NCBI RefSeq assembly: GCF_016811235.1
Contig: NZ_JAFBID010000003.1
Span: 62,001 to 126,000 of the forward strand
From: Microvirga arabica
GTDB taxonomy: Bacteria; Pseudomonadota; Alphaproteobacteria; Rhizobiales; Beijerinckiaceae
Direction of reading: 5' to 3'
DNA: 64,000 nucleotides
Part shown: positions 35,784-43,764 of the stretch, piece after piece
Layout of the letters: each line of letters begins with the position of its first letter
Position numbering within the stretch: position 1 is the first letter of the stretch
The notes under the pieces: model-generated
The model's database searches: none
What the model was told of the DNA's origin: nothing
What the model saw: only the letters and a program-made list of their open reading frames with translations
Made by a program: the position numbers and the translations under genes

Positions 35784-35854
35784 CGGTTCAGTTAGGATGG
35801 TTTATATATAGCCAGTTTACTTTGAATGGTCAAGCTTCCGGAAAATGAACCGAA
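35784..35854. promoter_or_regulatory. Candidate recombination or operator sites upstream of the resolvase gene
   Basis: ATCGGTTCAG near 35784 and TGAACCGA near 35848 are inverted half sites flanking an AT-rich stretch (TTTATATATAG) that may hold the promoter. Confidence 0.35.
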
Positions 35855-35965
35855 CAAGGCTGGTTTGCTTCGTCATGCTTGAACTGAACCACGACAGCTT
35901 CCGCAGAAGGCGTTTATTGAACTGCCAAGTTCAACCCATGATAAAGATTGTTCGCATTCTTCATG

Positions 35966-35979
35966 GTACGAAATCGTAC
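35966..35979. promoter_or_regulatory. Palindrome before the small hypothetical gene at 36041
   Basis: GTACGA-AA-TCGTAC, perfect 6-bp arms, 61 bp upstream of the ATG. Its binding factor is unknown. Apart from this, 35855-36040 contains no convincing gene. Confidence 0.4.
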
Positions 35980-36040
35980 ATTTCTGGGTGTCTGGTGACT
36001 TGGCAATTGACCTCTCGCCCCAATTTGGAAGGCGAAGGCT

Positions 36041-36316
36041 ATGCCCCACAACATCTCGTTTCAGCCCATGCGTGTGCTCATTGATGGCCATGACAGCGAG
36101 GGCAACCTTATCCTTTCGGATGACCAACTTGCTGCCGTGATCGTCCGCCTCGACGGCGAGTACCATGACCCTGAGCATAGTGGGTGGTGGTATCTGGAAG
36201 CGGGCTTCGGCAAATGCAGTGTCAGTAATGCTCCCTTGTTCAGAACGCCTAACGAAGCCGGAACCTGGGTTGAAGAAACCTTGATGGGCAAGGTCGTGCG
36301 AAATCCGCCCAGGTAA
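36041..36316 (+). CDS. Small hypothetical protein
   Basis: 91 aa beginning MPHNISFQPMRVLIDGHDSE, with LILSDDQLAAVIVRLDGEY and WWYLEAGFGKC. GGCGAAGGCT precedes the start. Not recognised; compact composition without membrane segments suggests a small cytoplasmic protein. Confidence 0.6.
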   Translation: MPHNISFQPMRVLIDGHDSEGNLILSDDQLAAVIVRLDGEYHDPEHSGWWYLEAGFGKCSVSNAPLFRTPNEAGTWVEETLMGKVVRNPPR

Positions 36317-36397
36317 GCTTTGTTGGAGCGGAATGCTGCTCCGCGTCGAACCACAGCGAGGGGCATCCCCACGGACGATCACTGCGCCTGCATAGTA

Positions 36398-36640
36398 TCA
36401 GTCTTCGTCGCTCCCTCCCAAGAACGGCAGGACCAGCACGGTCGCACCCTCCTCATCCGTGATGACGAACTCATCCTTCTGCCACTCACGCATCTCACCG
36501 TAGACATGCGGCAGCCGTAGCATGTCTCGCACGGTCTCAACGCCAAGCTCTCGCGCCGCGTCTACGTCAGGCAACTCGTCGCCTTCATGGTCAGGGATCA
36601 GCACCCCGTCTCGTCTGACGTTGAAGAAGTAGCGCGGCAT
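36398..36640 (-). CDS. DUF6894 protein, copy 1
   Basis: 80 aa. Opens MPRYFFNVRRDG then DHEGDELPDVDAARELG, the typical DUF6894 pattern of Rhizobiales, with an acidic C terminus. Function unknown. It starts 2 bp after the stop of the Crp/Fnr gene on the same strand, so the two are one operon. A second DUF6894 gene in this element is also next to a Crp/Fnr gene. Confidence 0.85.
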   Translation of the reverse strand: MPRYFFNVRRDGVLIPDHEGDELPDVDAARELGVETVRDMLRLPHVYGEMREWQKDEFVITDEEGATVLVLPFLGGSDED

Positions 36641-36642
36641 TG

Positions 36643-37353
36643 TTACGCCTGTTGGATCAGGCGTTCATACTCGGCTTCGGCCATGCCGTAGGCATCATCT
36701 GCCAACTCTTCCAGCTTCTCCCGGTTGAGCACAATGATGCGCCCGCGCTCCGTGCGGATCATCCCGGCTCCTTCCAGCACATGGGTGGCGGTCGTCACCC
36801 CAGGACGGCGAACCCCGAGCATGGTCGCGAGAAAGTCATGGGTCAGGGTCAGTTCAAAGCCATCCGTGCGATCATGGGTCATCAGCACCCAGCGGGCCAG
36901 CCGCGCCTCCACGTTCAGGCTGGCGTTGGCGAAGGCTGTTTGGCCAGTCTGGATTGTCAGGTAGTACAAATAGCGCCCAAGCAGACCAGACAGCGACGGG
37001 CTCCGCTGCACGGCTGATCGCAGATCATCCGCGCTGATCCGCAAGGCTTGTCCATCAGCCTGACACATCATTGCGTGCGGGCTGCGCTCCGCTCCGAAGG
37101 CAGCCGCAACATTGCTCATGCCCTCGCGGCCCATCATCCCGACTTCGATCCGGTCATGGGGCATCTTCGCAAGGAGTGAAACTATGCCCTCCTCAATGAA
37201 GTGGGCGTGCTGGATCGGCTCACCGGCCTCGATCACCATCTGGCGCAGGGTGAGGTCCATCGGCTCAAGCTGCGGCTGAAGCAGGGCGAAGTCGTCGGGC
37301 GAGAGCGCCTTGAGCAGGCGATTGCGAACAGCAGATTGTTGAGGCTGAGACAT
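36643..37353 (-). CDS. Crp/Fnr-family transcriptional regulator 1
   Basis: 236 aa from ATG 37353. A cyclic-nucleotide-binding-like domain (about 15-130) precedes a winged helix (about 150-220) with LTHDFLATMLGVRRPGVTTA as recognition region. No N-terminal Fnr-type cysteine cluster is present, so it is not an Fe-S oxygen sensor. An upstream in-frame extension to 37605 lacks support. It is divergent from a response-regulator gene, and DUF6894 follows it. Confidence 0.9.
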   Translation of the reverse strand: MSQPQQSAVRNRLLKALSPDDFALLQPQLEPMDLTLRQMVIEAGEPIQHAHFIEEGIVSLLAKMPHDRIEVGMMGREGMSNVAAAFGAERSPHAMMCQADGQALRISADDLRSAVQRSPSLSGLLGRYLYYLTIQTGQTAFANASLNVEARLARWVLMTHDRTDGFELTLTHDFLATMLGVRRPGVTTATHVLEGAGMIRTERGRIIVLNREKLEELADDAYGMAEAEYERLIQQA

Positions 37354-37630
37354 GCTCTGCTCCCAAGCTGGGGCGGGAGCACTGTCGTGTCTCTCGGTCG
37401 CCTGCGCCCGAATAAATCGGCAGACGATATGCAATAGATGGCCCTTGGCTGCGCCCAATACAAGGTCGAGACCTGAATGAGCCACAGAATGTCCGGTTGA
37501 ATGACCTTTCTCGTGAAATTCAGGGAGGCCCTTGGTCGAGCAATGTCTGTTTTCAGACCCTTTTCCACGACCGCCATTACATGGGTTATCAGGGTAGCAT
37601 AACATCCTAGCTTAACCACGGCTTCAATTC

Positions 37631-38035
37631 ATGATGTGTAATTTAGGTTCACACCAGCCTCGCTGTTTAATTGCTGAGGATCAGGCGCTGATCGGCATGG
37701 GGCTTGAGGCCACCTTGGAGGACATCGGCATCGCCGTTGCGGGGCCGTTCCCGTCGTGCAGCGAGGCCCTTGCCTGGATCGAAGCCGATAGACCCGATGT
37801 CGCTATCATTGATTACAAGCTCAGGGATGGCCCCTGTACCGAGCTTGTGACGGCACTTCTTGGGCAGGGCGTACCTGTCGTCATCTATTCTGGCTTTCCA
37901 CAAGGCTCTGACATTGCACCTGAGCTTTGTGGGCTGACGTGGCTTGAGAAGCCCACCGCCCGTTCAGACCTCCTCGCGGCTATGGCGCGGATTGCACCGG
38001 CTATCGCTGATCAAATCACAAGCCCTGCACAATAG
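37631..38035 (+). CDS. Single-domain response regulator
   Basis: 134 aa receiver domain alone: acidic pocket in LIAEDQAL, phospho-acceptor Asp in VAIIDYKLRDG, switch Ser in VIYSGFP and Lys in WLEKPTA. No output domain. Such proteins act by binding a kinase or phosphatase, or as phosphate sinks. Its partner is not in the element. A Crp/Fnr gene follows in the same direction. Confidence 0.92.
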   Translation: MMCNLGSHQPRCLIAEDQALIGMGLEATLEDIGIAVAGPFPSCSEALAWIEADRPDVAIIDYKLRDGPCTELVTALLGQGVPVVIYSGFPQGSDIAPELCGLTWLEKPTARSDLLAAMARIAPAIADQITSPAQ

Positions 38036-38108
38036 CAGCGCGGGCCGAGCGCCTTCCTTTGTAGACCAGAGCAAACATCCGGCCCATCGCGCCGGAAAGC
38101 GAGGCGCA

Positions 38109-38858
38109 ATGCCACAGACACTAATCCGGAAACTTGAACAAATTGCTCCGCTTTCTGACGAGGAAAAGCAGGTTCTGAGAGAGGCAGTCGTTCGCACGAA
38201 AGATTTGCGCCCTGATGAAGACCTTATTCGGGAGGGCGAACAACCCACTGACTGTCATCTCATTCTCGATGGCGTGCTGTGCCGGTACAAACTCTTGCCA
38301 GAGGGTAAGCGCCAGATCACAGGCTTCCAGATTACAGGCGATCTGTGCGACCTATGTGGGCTGGTGATGGGGCGGATGGATCACAGCGTCGGAACCCTGA
38401 CCCCAGCCAAGGTGGGGATCATCCCGCACCAGACCTTACGCAGGATCATAGAGCGCCATCCCCGCCTTGCCCAAGCCCTCTGGCAGGAAACCCTCATTGA
38501 CGCCTCGATTGCCCGCGAGTGGATTGCCAATCTCGGGCGGCGCTCGGCTTACCAGCGCCTTGCCCATCTTCTGTGCGAGATGGGTGTGCGTCTGAACGCA
38601 GTCGGGCGGGTGGCGGATGGCATGAGCTTCGAGTGGCTAGTGACCCAGGCCGAGATAGCGGATGCAATGGGGTTGTCGAGCGTCCATGTTAATCGCGTGC
38701 TTATGCAGCTTCGGAGTGACGGGCTGATTGTCACAAACGACAACACGATCAACGTGCTGGATTGGCAGCGGCTTCAGAAGGTAGGCGAGTTCACCCCGGA
38801 CTATCTGTTCGTCTCTTCAAGCGATGGGAACGGAAGAGAGCAGCCGCCTGCTGCATAG
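38109..38858 (+). CDS. Crp/Fnr-family transcriptional regulator 2
   Basis: 249 aa from ATG 38109. Starts MPQTLIRKLEQIAPLSDEEK; the effector domain has GKRQITGFQITGDLCDL and the winged helix has EIADAMGLSSVHVNRVLMQL. It is closely related to the frameshifted Crp/Fnr gene at 43765-44491 (shared LSDEEKQVLRE and GKRQIT), so these are paralogues inside one element. Its own Cys pattern (GDLCDLCG) does not match the Fnr cluster. Confidence 0.9.
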   Translation: MPQTLIRKLEQIAPLSDEEKQVLREAVVRTKDLRPDEDLIREGEQPTDCHLILDGVLCRYKLLPEGKRQITGFQITGDLCDLCGLVMGRMDHSVGTLTPAKVGIIPHQTLRRIIERHPRLAQALWQETLIDASIAREWIANLGRRSAYQRLAHLLCEMGVRLNAVGRVADGMSFEWLVTQAEIADAMGLSSVHVNRVLMQLRSDGLIVTNDNTINVLDWQRLQKVGEFTPDYLFVSSSDGNGREQPPAA

Positions 38859-38996
38859 GTTAAGCTTCTTAATCCAATGCGAGATCACCGGATCAAACCG
38901 CCCAAGTTTCTTTATGTCTGTGACGCGCATACCTAGTGAGCGTCCAAGAGCAATCTTAAGTTTATCCAGCGGTGTTGTTATCTCTCAACGAGATTC

Positions 38997-39470
38997 CTAT
39001 CGGGTTGCGGAGCAAGTGACCTCAATCACCTGCGTTCCGCACACTCCACCTGGGATGGTCGTGGAGGTCTGCGCGGTAGCGTAGCGTTGGCATTCCCTGT
39101 TGACCCAATCCGGCACGGAGCTTCCGCAGGGGAGAACCACGCTGGAATTCGGCGGGCATTTCTTCGGTTCGTTGGTGACGCAGATCCGATAGTTAGCCGT
39201 CATCGTCAAAGTTGGTGTGGACCTGTGGATGGTGGCCGGAGGGTCTTGGTTCGGCAGTTGAGGCGGCTGGGCCTGTGGTGGCTGGGGTGGCGAATGAAGC
39301 ACCGCCTTGGGTTGCTCGACCGCAGCCGGAGCCGCTTGCTGCGAGCCTGAGTCGAAGTGAGTGAAGATGGCCCATGCTCCGCCGACGAGCGTCACGATTG
39401 CCGCGCCACCCATAGCAGCGATAGCGCGGTTATGTTCGTCCCGAAGCCAAGCGTACAAGCGTCCAAACAT
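38997..39470 (-). CDS. Membrane-anchored protein with Pro-rich stalk and Cys-rich periplasmic domain
   Basis: 157 aa. Cytoplasmic N terminus, one transmembrane helix (about 18-38), a Pro/Gln-rich stalk (about 45-80) and an extracytoplasmic domain of about 70 residues with six cysteines (RICVTNEPKKC, LPCGSS, NRECQRY, GGVCGT, EVTCSATR), probably disulfide-bonded. No family is recognised. A gene for another secreted protein lies 10 bp away on the same strand. Confidence 0.75.
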   Translation of the reverse strand: MFGRLYAWLRDEHNRAIAAMGGAAIVTLVGGAWAIFTHFDSGSQQAAPAAVEQPKAVLHSPPQPPQAQPPQLPNQDPPATIHRSTPTLTMTANYRICVTNEPKKCPPNSSVVLPCGSSVPDWVNRECQRYATAQTSTTIPGGVCGTQVIEVTCSATR

Positions 39471-39480
39471 TTACAGGTGC

Positions 39481-39978
39481 CTAGTTGATCCGCTCGCAAC
39501 GGCCTTGTGCAAGGGAATGGTTCTTCCCGCTCTCGAACGCGGTGAAGCGCAGATCATCGAAAAGGACGAAGGCTGCATACTGACTGTTGAACCGTATCGT
39601 ATCCTCTGAGTACGATACGCGTGGTCGGATCTCGGCCTTCATGGCCATGCGAAACTTCTTCCACAAGTGAGGGGGAGCGGCCTGGATCTCGATGAAGAAC
39701 TTTTCCTCACTCGGGTTAATCTTCCCAACATAAGGTCTCTGCGTCAGGTCAGGGGTGCCGTTGACGACCGGATGCTGAATGCCGACCGCATTTTCGTAGA
39801 AACAGAAGTATTTGCCGATGCGTGCTTCCTGCTGTTTCCGAACACACTGTTCATAGCGGTCCCAAAGAGCTTGGTCGTCTTCAAGATTCGGTAAGGCGCA
39901 GTCTTGGGCAAAGGCTGCTCCACTAAGACCCGTGAAGACCAGCGCCAGGAAGGCGAGGATAGTACGGTGAGTTGTCAT
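39481..39978 (-). CDS. Secreted hypothetical protein
   Basis: 165 aa with a clear signal peptide (1-24, ending GAAFAQ). The mature part is charged and aromatic (LWDRYEQCVRKQQ, FFIEIQAAPPHLWKK) with cysteines after the signal and near the end. No domain recognised. Likely co-transcribed with the membrane-anchored protein at 38997-39470. Confidence 0.75.
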   Translation of the reverse strand: MTTHRTILAFLALVFTGLSGAAFAQDCALPNLEDDQALWDRYEQCVRKQQEARIGKYFCFYENAVGIQHPVVNGTPDLTQRPYVGKINPSEEKFFIEIQAAPPHLWKKFRMAMKAEIRPRVSYSEDTIRFNSQYAAFVLFDDLRFTAFESGKNHSLAQGRCERIN

Positions 39979-40097
39979 TAAATTCCCCCTGGCAGCATAG
40001 GAACCACAAAGATTCGGGGGATGCCAGCCCGTGTGGATAACGGTTGGAACTGACGGGAAGTTGTTCTCGTTTCGTTCGCATTATGCTAGGCGCGGCC

Positions 40098-40403
40098 ATG
40101 GTGGATCGTCTGAGCCAGTTTCCATGGGTGATCGTCCGCATCGGGTGCAATCTGTGCAACCGGCAAGGCGCTTATCGCCTTGCCCGTCTGGCCGCAAAGT
40201 TTGGCCCTGAGATCCCACTTGACGATTTGCTTGACCGGTTGGCTGCCGATTGTCCTTGGCGTAGAGGCCCTGGCGAACGGCCACCCGGCAAATACCCCCC
40301 TAAATGCCATGCCTGCTTTGTGGACCTGATCTTCAACCGGCCTCCACCCGATCTACCGCCACCCATGCGGCGGTTCAGGGTCATTGAGGGTGGCAAGGAT
40401 TGA
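40098..40403 (+). CDS. Zinc-ribbon-like hypothetical protein
   Basis: 101 aa from ATG 40098. CNLCNRQGAYRLARLAAKFG near the N terminus and CPWR ... KYPPKCHAC near the middle give CxxC and CxxC pairs about 50 residues apart plus one extra Cys, consistent with zinc binding. Helical DLLDRLAADC lies between. Similar short proteins occur in Rhizobiales mobile DNA; no function is known. Start at 40083 is possible. Confidence 0.65.
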   Translation: MVDRLSQFPWVIVRIGCNLCNRQGAYRLARLAAKFGPEIPLDDLLDRLAADCPWRRGPGERPPGKYPPKCHACFVDLIFNRPPPDLPPPMRRFRVIEGGKD

Positions 40404-40440
40404 GCCGGTGCCACGCCGCAGCCTACACGCTTTGGCAGCT

Positions 40441-41100
40441 TCACCTGGGCGAAGTTTGAGTTTTAGCCGTTAGGGCAACACTACGGACGTGATGAAGCTT
40501 GTGGGCATCTGTCCGTGCTCGCTTCGAAAACCGTCTCGGCAGACGGGTTTCGCCAGTGGCCAGGATTTCGAGACATTCCAGAACATCATCGGGCAAACCC
40601 TTGATGGGCTCCGATACTGCCGCAGCCTTGTTCGCTTCTGGCCCAACCTTGACCCTGCCAGCGTGCCGGAACACCGACATAGTCAAGTGCCGCTCGACGT
40701 AGGAGCCGAAGAAGGCGTCCCAATTACTGGACATGATCCCCTGTTCCTCAACCCACCATCGGAACAGCCGCGCAATCTTCTGGATGTAAGACGCTTCCCT
40801 GCCATCCTCAATCAAAAGGGCAATATGAAAATCTTTTGGTTCCCATTCCGCAGGGAGGGTTTCTTTCTCTAAATCTTGATTTGAAAAATTATTATAATCT
40901 CCACGCGCACGAGGCGAGTCACCGTGACGTGCCGGTGACTGGCTTGTGATAGCCTTGGCCGCAGCCCTTGTGGCGCGGTTCCGCCGCTGTTTTTCGGCAT
41001 TCTTGTCCCGCTCCTGCTGAACGTAGGCGGAGATGATCTCCCGCACCTTGGAGTCCAGGGTGGCGGCATAGATGGCAGCTTCCAGTTCTAACAACGTCAT
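40441..41100 (-). CDS. Phage-replication-like hypothetical protein
   Basis: 219 aa. The N terminus has basic RDKNAEKQRRNRATRAAAKA. The segment AEWEPKDFHIALLIEDGREA followed by FRWWVEEQGIMSSNWDAFFG resembles the C-terminal region found in phage replication proteins that recruit helicase loader (a Trp-rich FxxYW...NWDATFRNW pattern). A DNA-binding domain was not identified. The ribosome site GAGGG lies in a leader hairpin, see separate entry. Assignment by resemblance only. Confidence 0.5.
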   Translation of the reverse strand: MTLLELEAAIYAATLDSKVREIISAYVQQERDKNAEKQRRNRATRAAAKAITSQSPARHGDSPRARGDYNNFSNQDLEKETLPAEWEPKDFHIALLIEDGREASYIQKIARLFRWWVEEQGIMSSNWDAFFGSYVERHLTMSVFRHAGRVKVGPEANKAAAVSEPIKGLPDDVLECLEILATGETRLPRRFSKRARTDAHKLHHVRSVALTAKTQTSPR

Positions 41101-41156
41101 AGCACCCTCTTGGGTGCCTTTGGGCCAAGCGAGAACGTTCCCCGTCTTGACGGGGT
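41101..41156. promoter_or_regulatory. Tandem leader hairpins before the replication-like gene
   Basis: GCACCC-TCTT-GGGTGC (41102-41117) and CCCCGTC-TT-GACGGGG (41140-41155). Read on the minus strand the first hairpin directly abuts the ATG at 41100 and contains the GAGGG ribosome site, so folding would hide it. Confidence 0.5.
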
Positions 41157-41211
41157 AAGGGCAGGGTGTGAAGATCCGGATTGCTAGAGGCGGTCCTCAC
41201 ATGGACTGTCC

Positions 41212-41248
41212 AAGAGCCCTGAAGCCTGTGGCGGGCTTCGGGGCTCTT
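41212..41248 (+). terminator. Terminator-like hairpin in a gene-poor stretch
   Basis: AAGAGCCC-T-GAAGCC paired with GGCTTC-G-GGGCTCTT. It is followed by CTCGTTTC. No gene on the plus strand ends just before it; 41249-41583 shows only a weak 68-codon minus-strand frame. Confidence 0.5.
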
Positions 41249-41583
41249 CTCGTTTCAAGGCTAGGCCATCGGCACGCTCCTATCACCCTGTATCGGGCAA
41301 TTGTGAAACATGGAGCGGACTCTCGCCCTTGTAAACCCTTGATTAAATTGATCTTTTCGTTGACGAACCGGGTGAGTTAAATCGTATACCGCATTGGGCG
41401 CACAATTGAGATCCTGTGGTCGCCCAGTACGGTGCGGCATTCCTGTAAAACGGGTATTCTCGGAAGAGTCTTCTGAAGTCGCGTCAGATCAGCCGATCTG
41501 TGCCTTTGATTCGCGCAATTGATGGCTTGCGTCGCGACAAATACCCCACTGCTCATATGCAAGATTCCGCCTACAGCCTTCAC

Positions 41584-41634
41584 CTCAATCCCGCTCTAGC
41601 TTTTGGCCAATGTGCAGGTAATCGGGACTGTACT
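41584..41634. repeat. Relic of a Crp/Fnr gene 3' end
   Basis: 51 bp identical in 50 positions to 43764-43814, the 3' end of the frameshifted Crp/Fnr gene. It encodes, on the minus strand, the tail YSPDYLHIGQKLERD and stop, but nothing upstream of it continues the homology. It marks a recombination or deletion scar. Confidence 0.75.
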
Positions 41635-41717
41635 AGGCTTCGCTAGGAGCGAGCACATCCGTTCAGGCCAAGTGGCTTCCCTATAATTTGCCTGTGATTT
41701 GGCAGATTGCCTGTAGT

Positions 41718-42023
41718 TTACGCCTCTTCCCAATCCTCCACGGAGGGTGCCTCGTTCTGGCTCTTTCGGGCTGTGGCGTAGAAGAGGTAAAAGCCGTTAA
41801 ACCTCACACCAGCAAGTGCTGCTCGATTGTGGAAGCCGGATGGGGCGGCATCCTGAACATGAAGGATGCGGTCGAAGGACCATGCTTGCGCGACGAAGCT
41901 CGGCACTGGACGGTGTTCAGGCACGGCGCAGAATAGTTCGACCCGTTCATTGTTTCGGAAAAGATTGTACGCGCACTCCCGCCTCTCTGGACGGGCGGGT
42001 GCTGTTTCATCAGATAACGCCAT
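41718..42023 (-). CDS. Small hypothetical protein of the element
   Basis: 101 aa opening MALSDETAPARPERRECAYN, with LFRNNERVELFCAVPEHRPV and VPSFVAQAWSFDRIL. No domain is recognised. The composition looks like real coding sequence. The 300 bp between this gene and 42326 contain nothing I can assign. Confidence 0.5.
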   Translation of the reverse strand: MALSDETAPARPERRECAYNLFRNNERVELFCAVPEHRPVPSFVAQAWSFDRILHVQDAAPSGFHNRAALAGVRFNGFYLFYATARKSQNEAPSVEDWEEA

Positions 42024-42325
42024 GGCGCTCCCCCCTACAGACCGCGTGCGCCGACCTATTCTGAGGAACCCACTCTTTGTTGCTGCTGCGGTGGCTCCAA
42101 GCGCACACTGCTACCCATGCATATCCAAGGCGTCTTGTCTGTCGGGAATCTTACAAAAATAGCGTTCTATGGGTCACCCCGGCTCCGCCCCCATGTATTG
42201 GCAACGCTCCGCGTATGATCCTCTGAGGGGTACGGCATGGTCGCGCTTGAACTTAAGGAGTTGAGCCGCATTGGATCACCAGCATTATCGTGGTCGGGCA
42301 AGTTAGGCCGGTTCTGGAGCTTTGA

Positions 42326-42655
42326 ATGAGGAAGAGCAGCAGGGCCAAGCTCAGGCAGGCGTTCCTGCACCTTGAGAATGAGGTGCCGGGAGGAGTGGCG
42401 CGACAAGTTCGCAATCTGCGTCATCCCAATGCTCGGTGGGTTCGGCTACCGGTCGGTGTATTGTTCGTGCTCGGCGGTCTGGTTGCGCCGCTGGTTCCTG
42501 TTCTTGGGGTCTGGATGATCCCGCTTGGGCTGCTTTTACTCGCCTACGATGTGCCAATCCTACGCAGACCAACAGCGAATTTTACAATCTGGAGCGCGCG
42601 CAAGTGGGTTGTTCTAAAAAAACGGTTCAATCAGCGTGTGAGAGGTTCAGCCTGA
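42326..42655 (+). CDS. Small membrane protein, tryptophan-rich tail
   Basis: 109 aa. One or two transmembrane helices (about 40-72: LPVGVLFVLGGLVAP and WMIPLGLLLLAYDV) are flanked by basic regions. The ending FTIWSARKWVVLKKRF is typical of small inner-membrane proteins common in Rhizobiales. Function unknown. A weak ribosome site (TTTGA) precedes the ATG. Confidence 0.7.
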   Translation: MRKSSRAKLRQAFLHLENEVPGGVARQVRNLRHPNARWVRLPVGVLFVLGGLVAPLVPVLGVWMIPLGLLLLAYDVPILRRPTANFTIWSARKWVVLKKRFNQRVRGSA

Positions 42656-42702
42656 CGAGATCACCCGGCACGCTCCTCAGCACCACCTTAGTACATTGCA
42701 AA

Positions 42703-43203
42703 TCACCGCTGCCCGTCTTTGTCGTCCGCTCTAGGAGCACGATCCCCAATGGCGGTCGAAACAGCATCCGACAAACCTCGGGCGGCTTCAGGAAGCCCCT
42801 TGGTCATTTCCGTGACCGTTTCAGGCACTCGCCGCAGGGTACGCGGCAGTTCCCGCACTGAGTGGACAGTGGCTTGGCGGTTGCGTGGAAGAAGGCTGTA
42901 GAGGATGAAACCCGCGAGTGCGATGCTGCCGCCGATGACAAAGGGGTGAGTGGCAGCAGCTTTGAACGCACCTGATCTCAACTGGCGAAAAGCATAAACC
43001 GGCGCTGAAATATGGAGTAGGCTCTCCACATGCTCCAGATTTCTCTCGCTCGTATGAATGGCCAAGTCACAGGATTCATCAGTGTTCCGGTAAATTTCGA
43101 TACTATTGCGTGCAAAGCCGTTTTCGATCAAACGGCTTTTGATTTTCTCGGCGGCCTCGTGCGACGGAAATTGTGCCCAAACAACAGTTGTGTTCTGCGT
43201 CAT
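42703..43203 (-). CDS. Membrane protein with an N-terminal stress-protein-like fold
   Basis: 166 aa from ATG 43203, preceded by GGTGGAAG. The first ~75 residues (WAQFPSHEAAEKIKSRLIEN then GFARNSIEIY) look like the small alpha/beta domain of YflT-type general stress proteins. One transmembrane helix is at about 88-108 (FVIGGSIALAGFILYSL). An amphipathic tail with TVTEMTKGLPEAARGL follows. No function assigned. Confidence 0.65.
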   Translation of the reverse strand: MTQNTTVVWAQFPSHEAAEKIKSRLIENGFARNSIEIYRNTDESCDLAIHTSERNLEHVESLLHISAPVYAFRQLRSGAFKAAATHPFVIGGSIALAGFILYSLLPRNRQATVHSVRELPRTLRRVPETVTEMTKGLPEAARGLSDAVSTAIGDRAPRADDKDGQR

Positions 43204-43356
43204 TAGAAGCTTCCACCAATTGCCGAGGGTTAATTCAGCGTGATGATTGAGGTTCCAAGCTGACATCGGAGCCACACCCGTGGAGCCCGCTTAACCAGCT
43301 TGCCTCGCGGTCGATTCTACTGATGGAAGGGCGGGGTCAGTGCCCCGCCGCCGTGG

Positions 43357-43575
43357 TCAATGACGGGTCGTGTCGCGATTGCGTCGTCCCATGAGACCGG
43401 CCAACCCAACCAGACCAAGCAGGCCGATCCAGCCATAGTCAGTGCCGTCATCGTTCTGCGTGGTGTTGGCTCCTCCGCCACCGGGTGCTGGAGCCCCCTG
43501 AGCTAGGACGAGGCTAGGACTGGCTGCTAAAAGCACCAATGCAAGGGTAGAGACACGCAGCAAACCGATGTTCAT
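43357..43575 (-). CDS. WGxxGxxG-type small membrane protein
   Basis: 72 aa from ATG 43575. A signal peptide (1-25, ending LVLAQ) and a Gly-rich linker (APGGGGANTT) precede a C-terminal helix YGWIGLLGLVGLAGLMGRR. This matches the small WGxxGxxG family that ends in a Gly-rich helix and basic residues, common in Methylobacteriaceae. Role unknown; the ending resembles a sorting signal. Confidence 0.8.
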   Translation of the reverse strand: MNIGLLRVSTLALVLLAASPSLVLAQGAPAPGGGGANTTQNDDGTDYGWIGLLGLVGLAGLMGRRNRDTTRH

Positions 43576-43764
43576 AGGATTTCTCCGGAGTTGTGCAGCC
43601 TGAGCTAACCCGTCTCGTGACGTGCAGCAGGCTCCATAAGAACCCAATCCCAACAGGGATGTTCCTCTCTACTCCTTTGGGGAAATAGTGGCTGCTTTTT
43701 GACTACGATAGTCAGACAGGAGTAAGCTCCAGAGCGTGAATAGGTTCTGGTTACAATCGGAGTC

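Noticed and set aside
41377..41583. 68-codon minus-strand frame from GTG 41583
   Set aside because: No recognised motif and no clear ribosome site; lies between a relic repeat and an orphan hairpin, so support is too weak.
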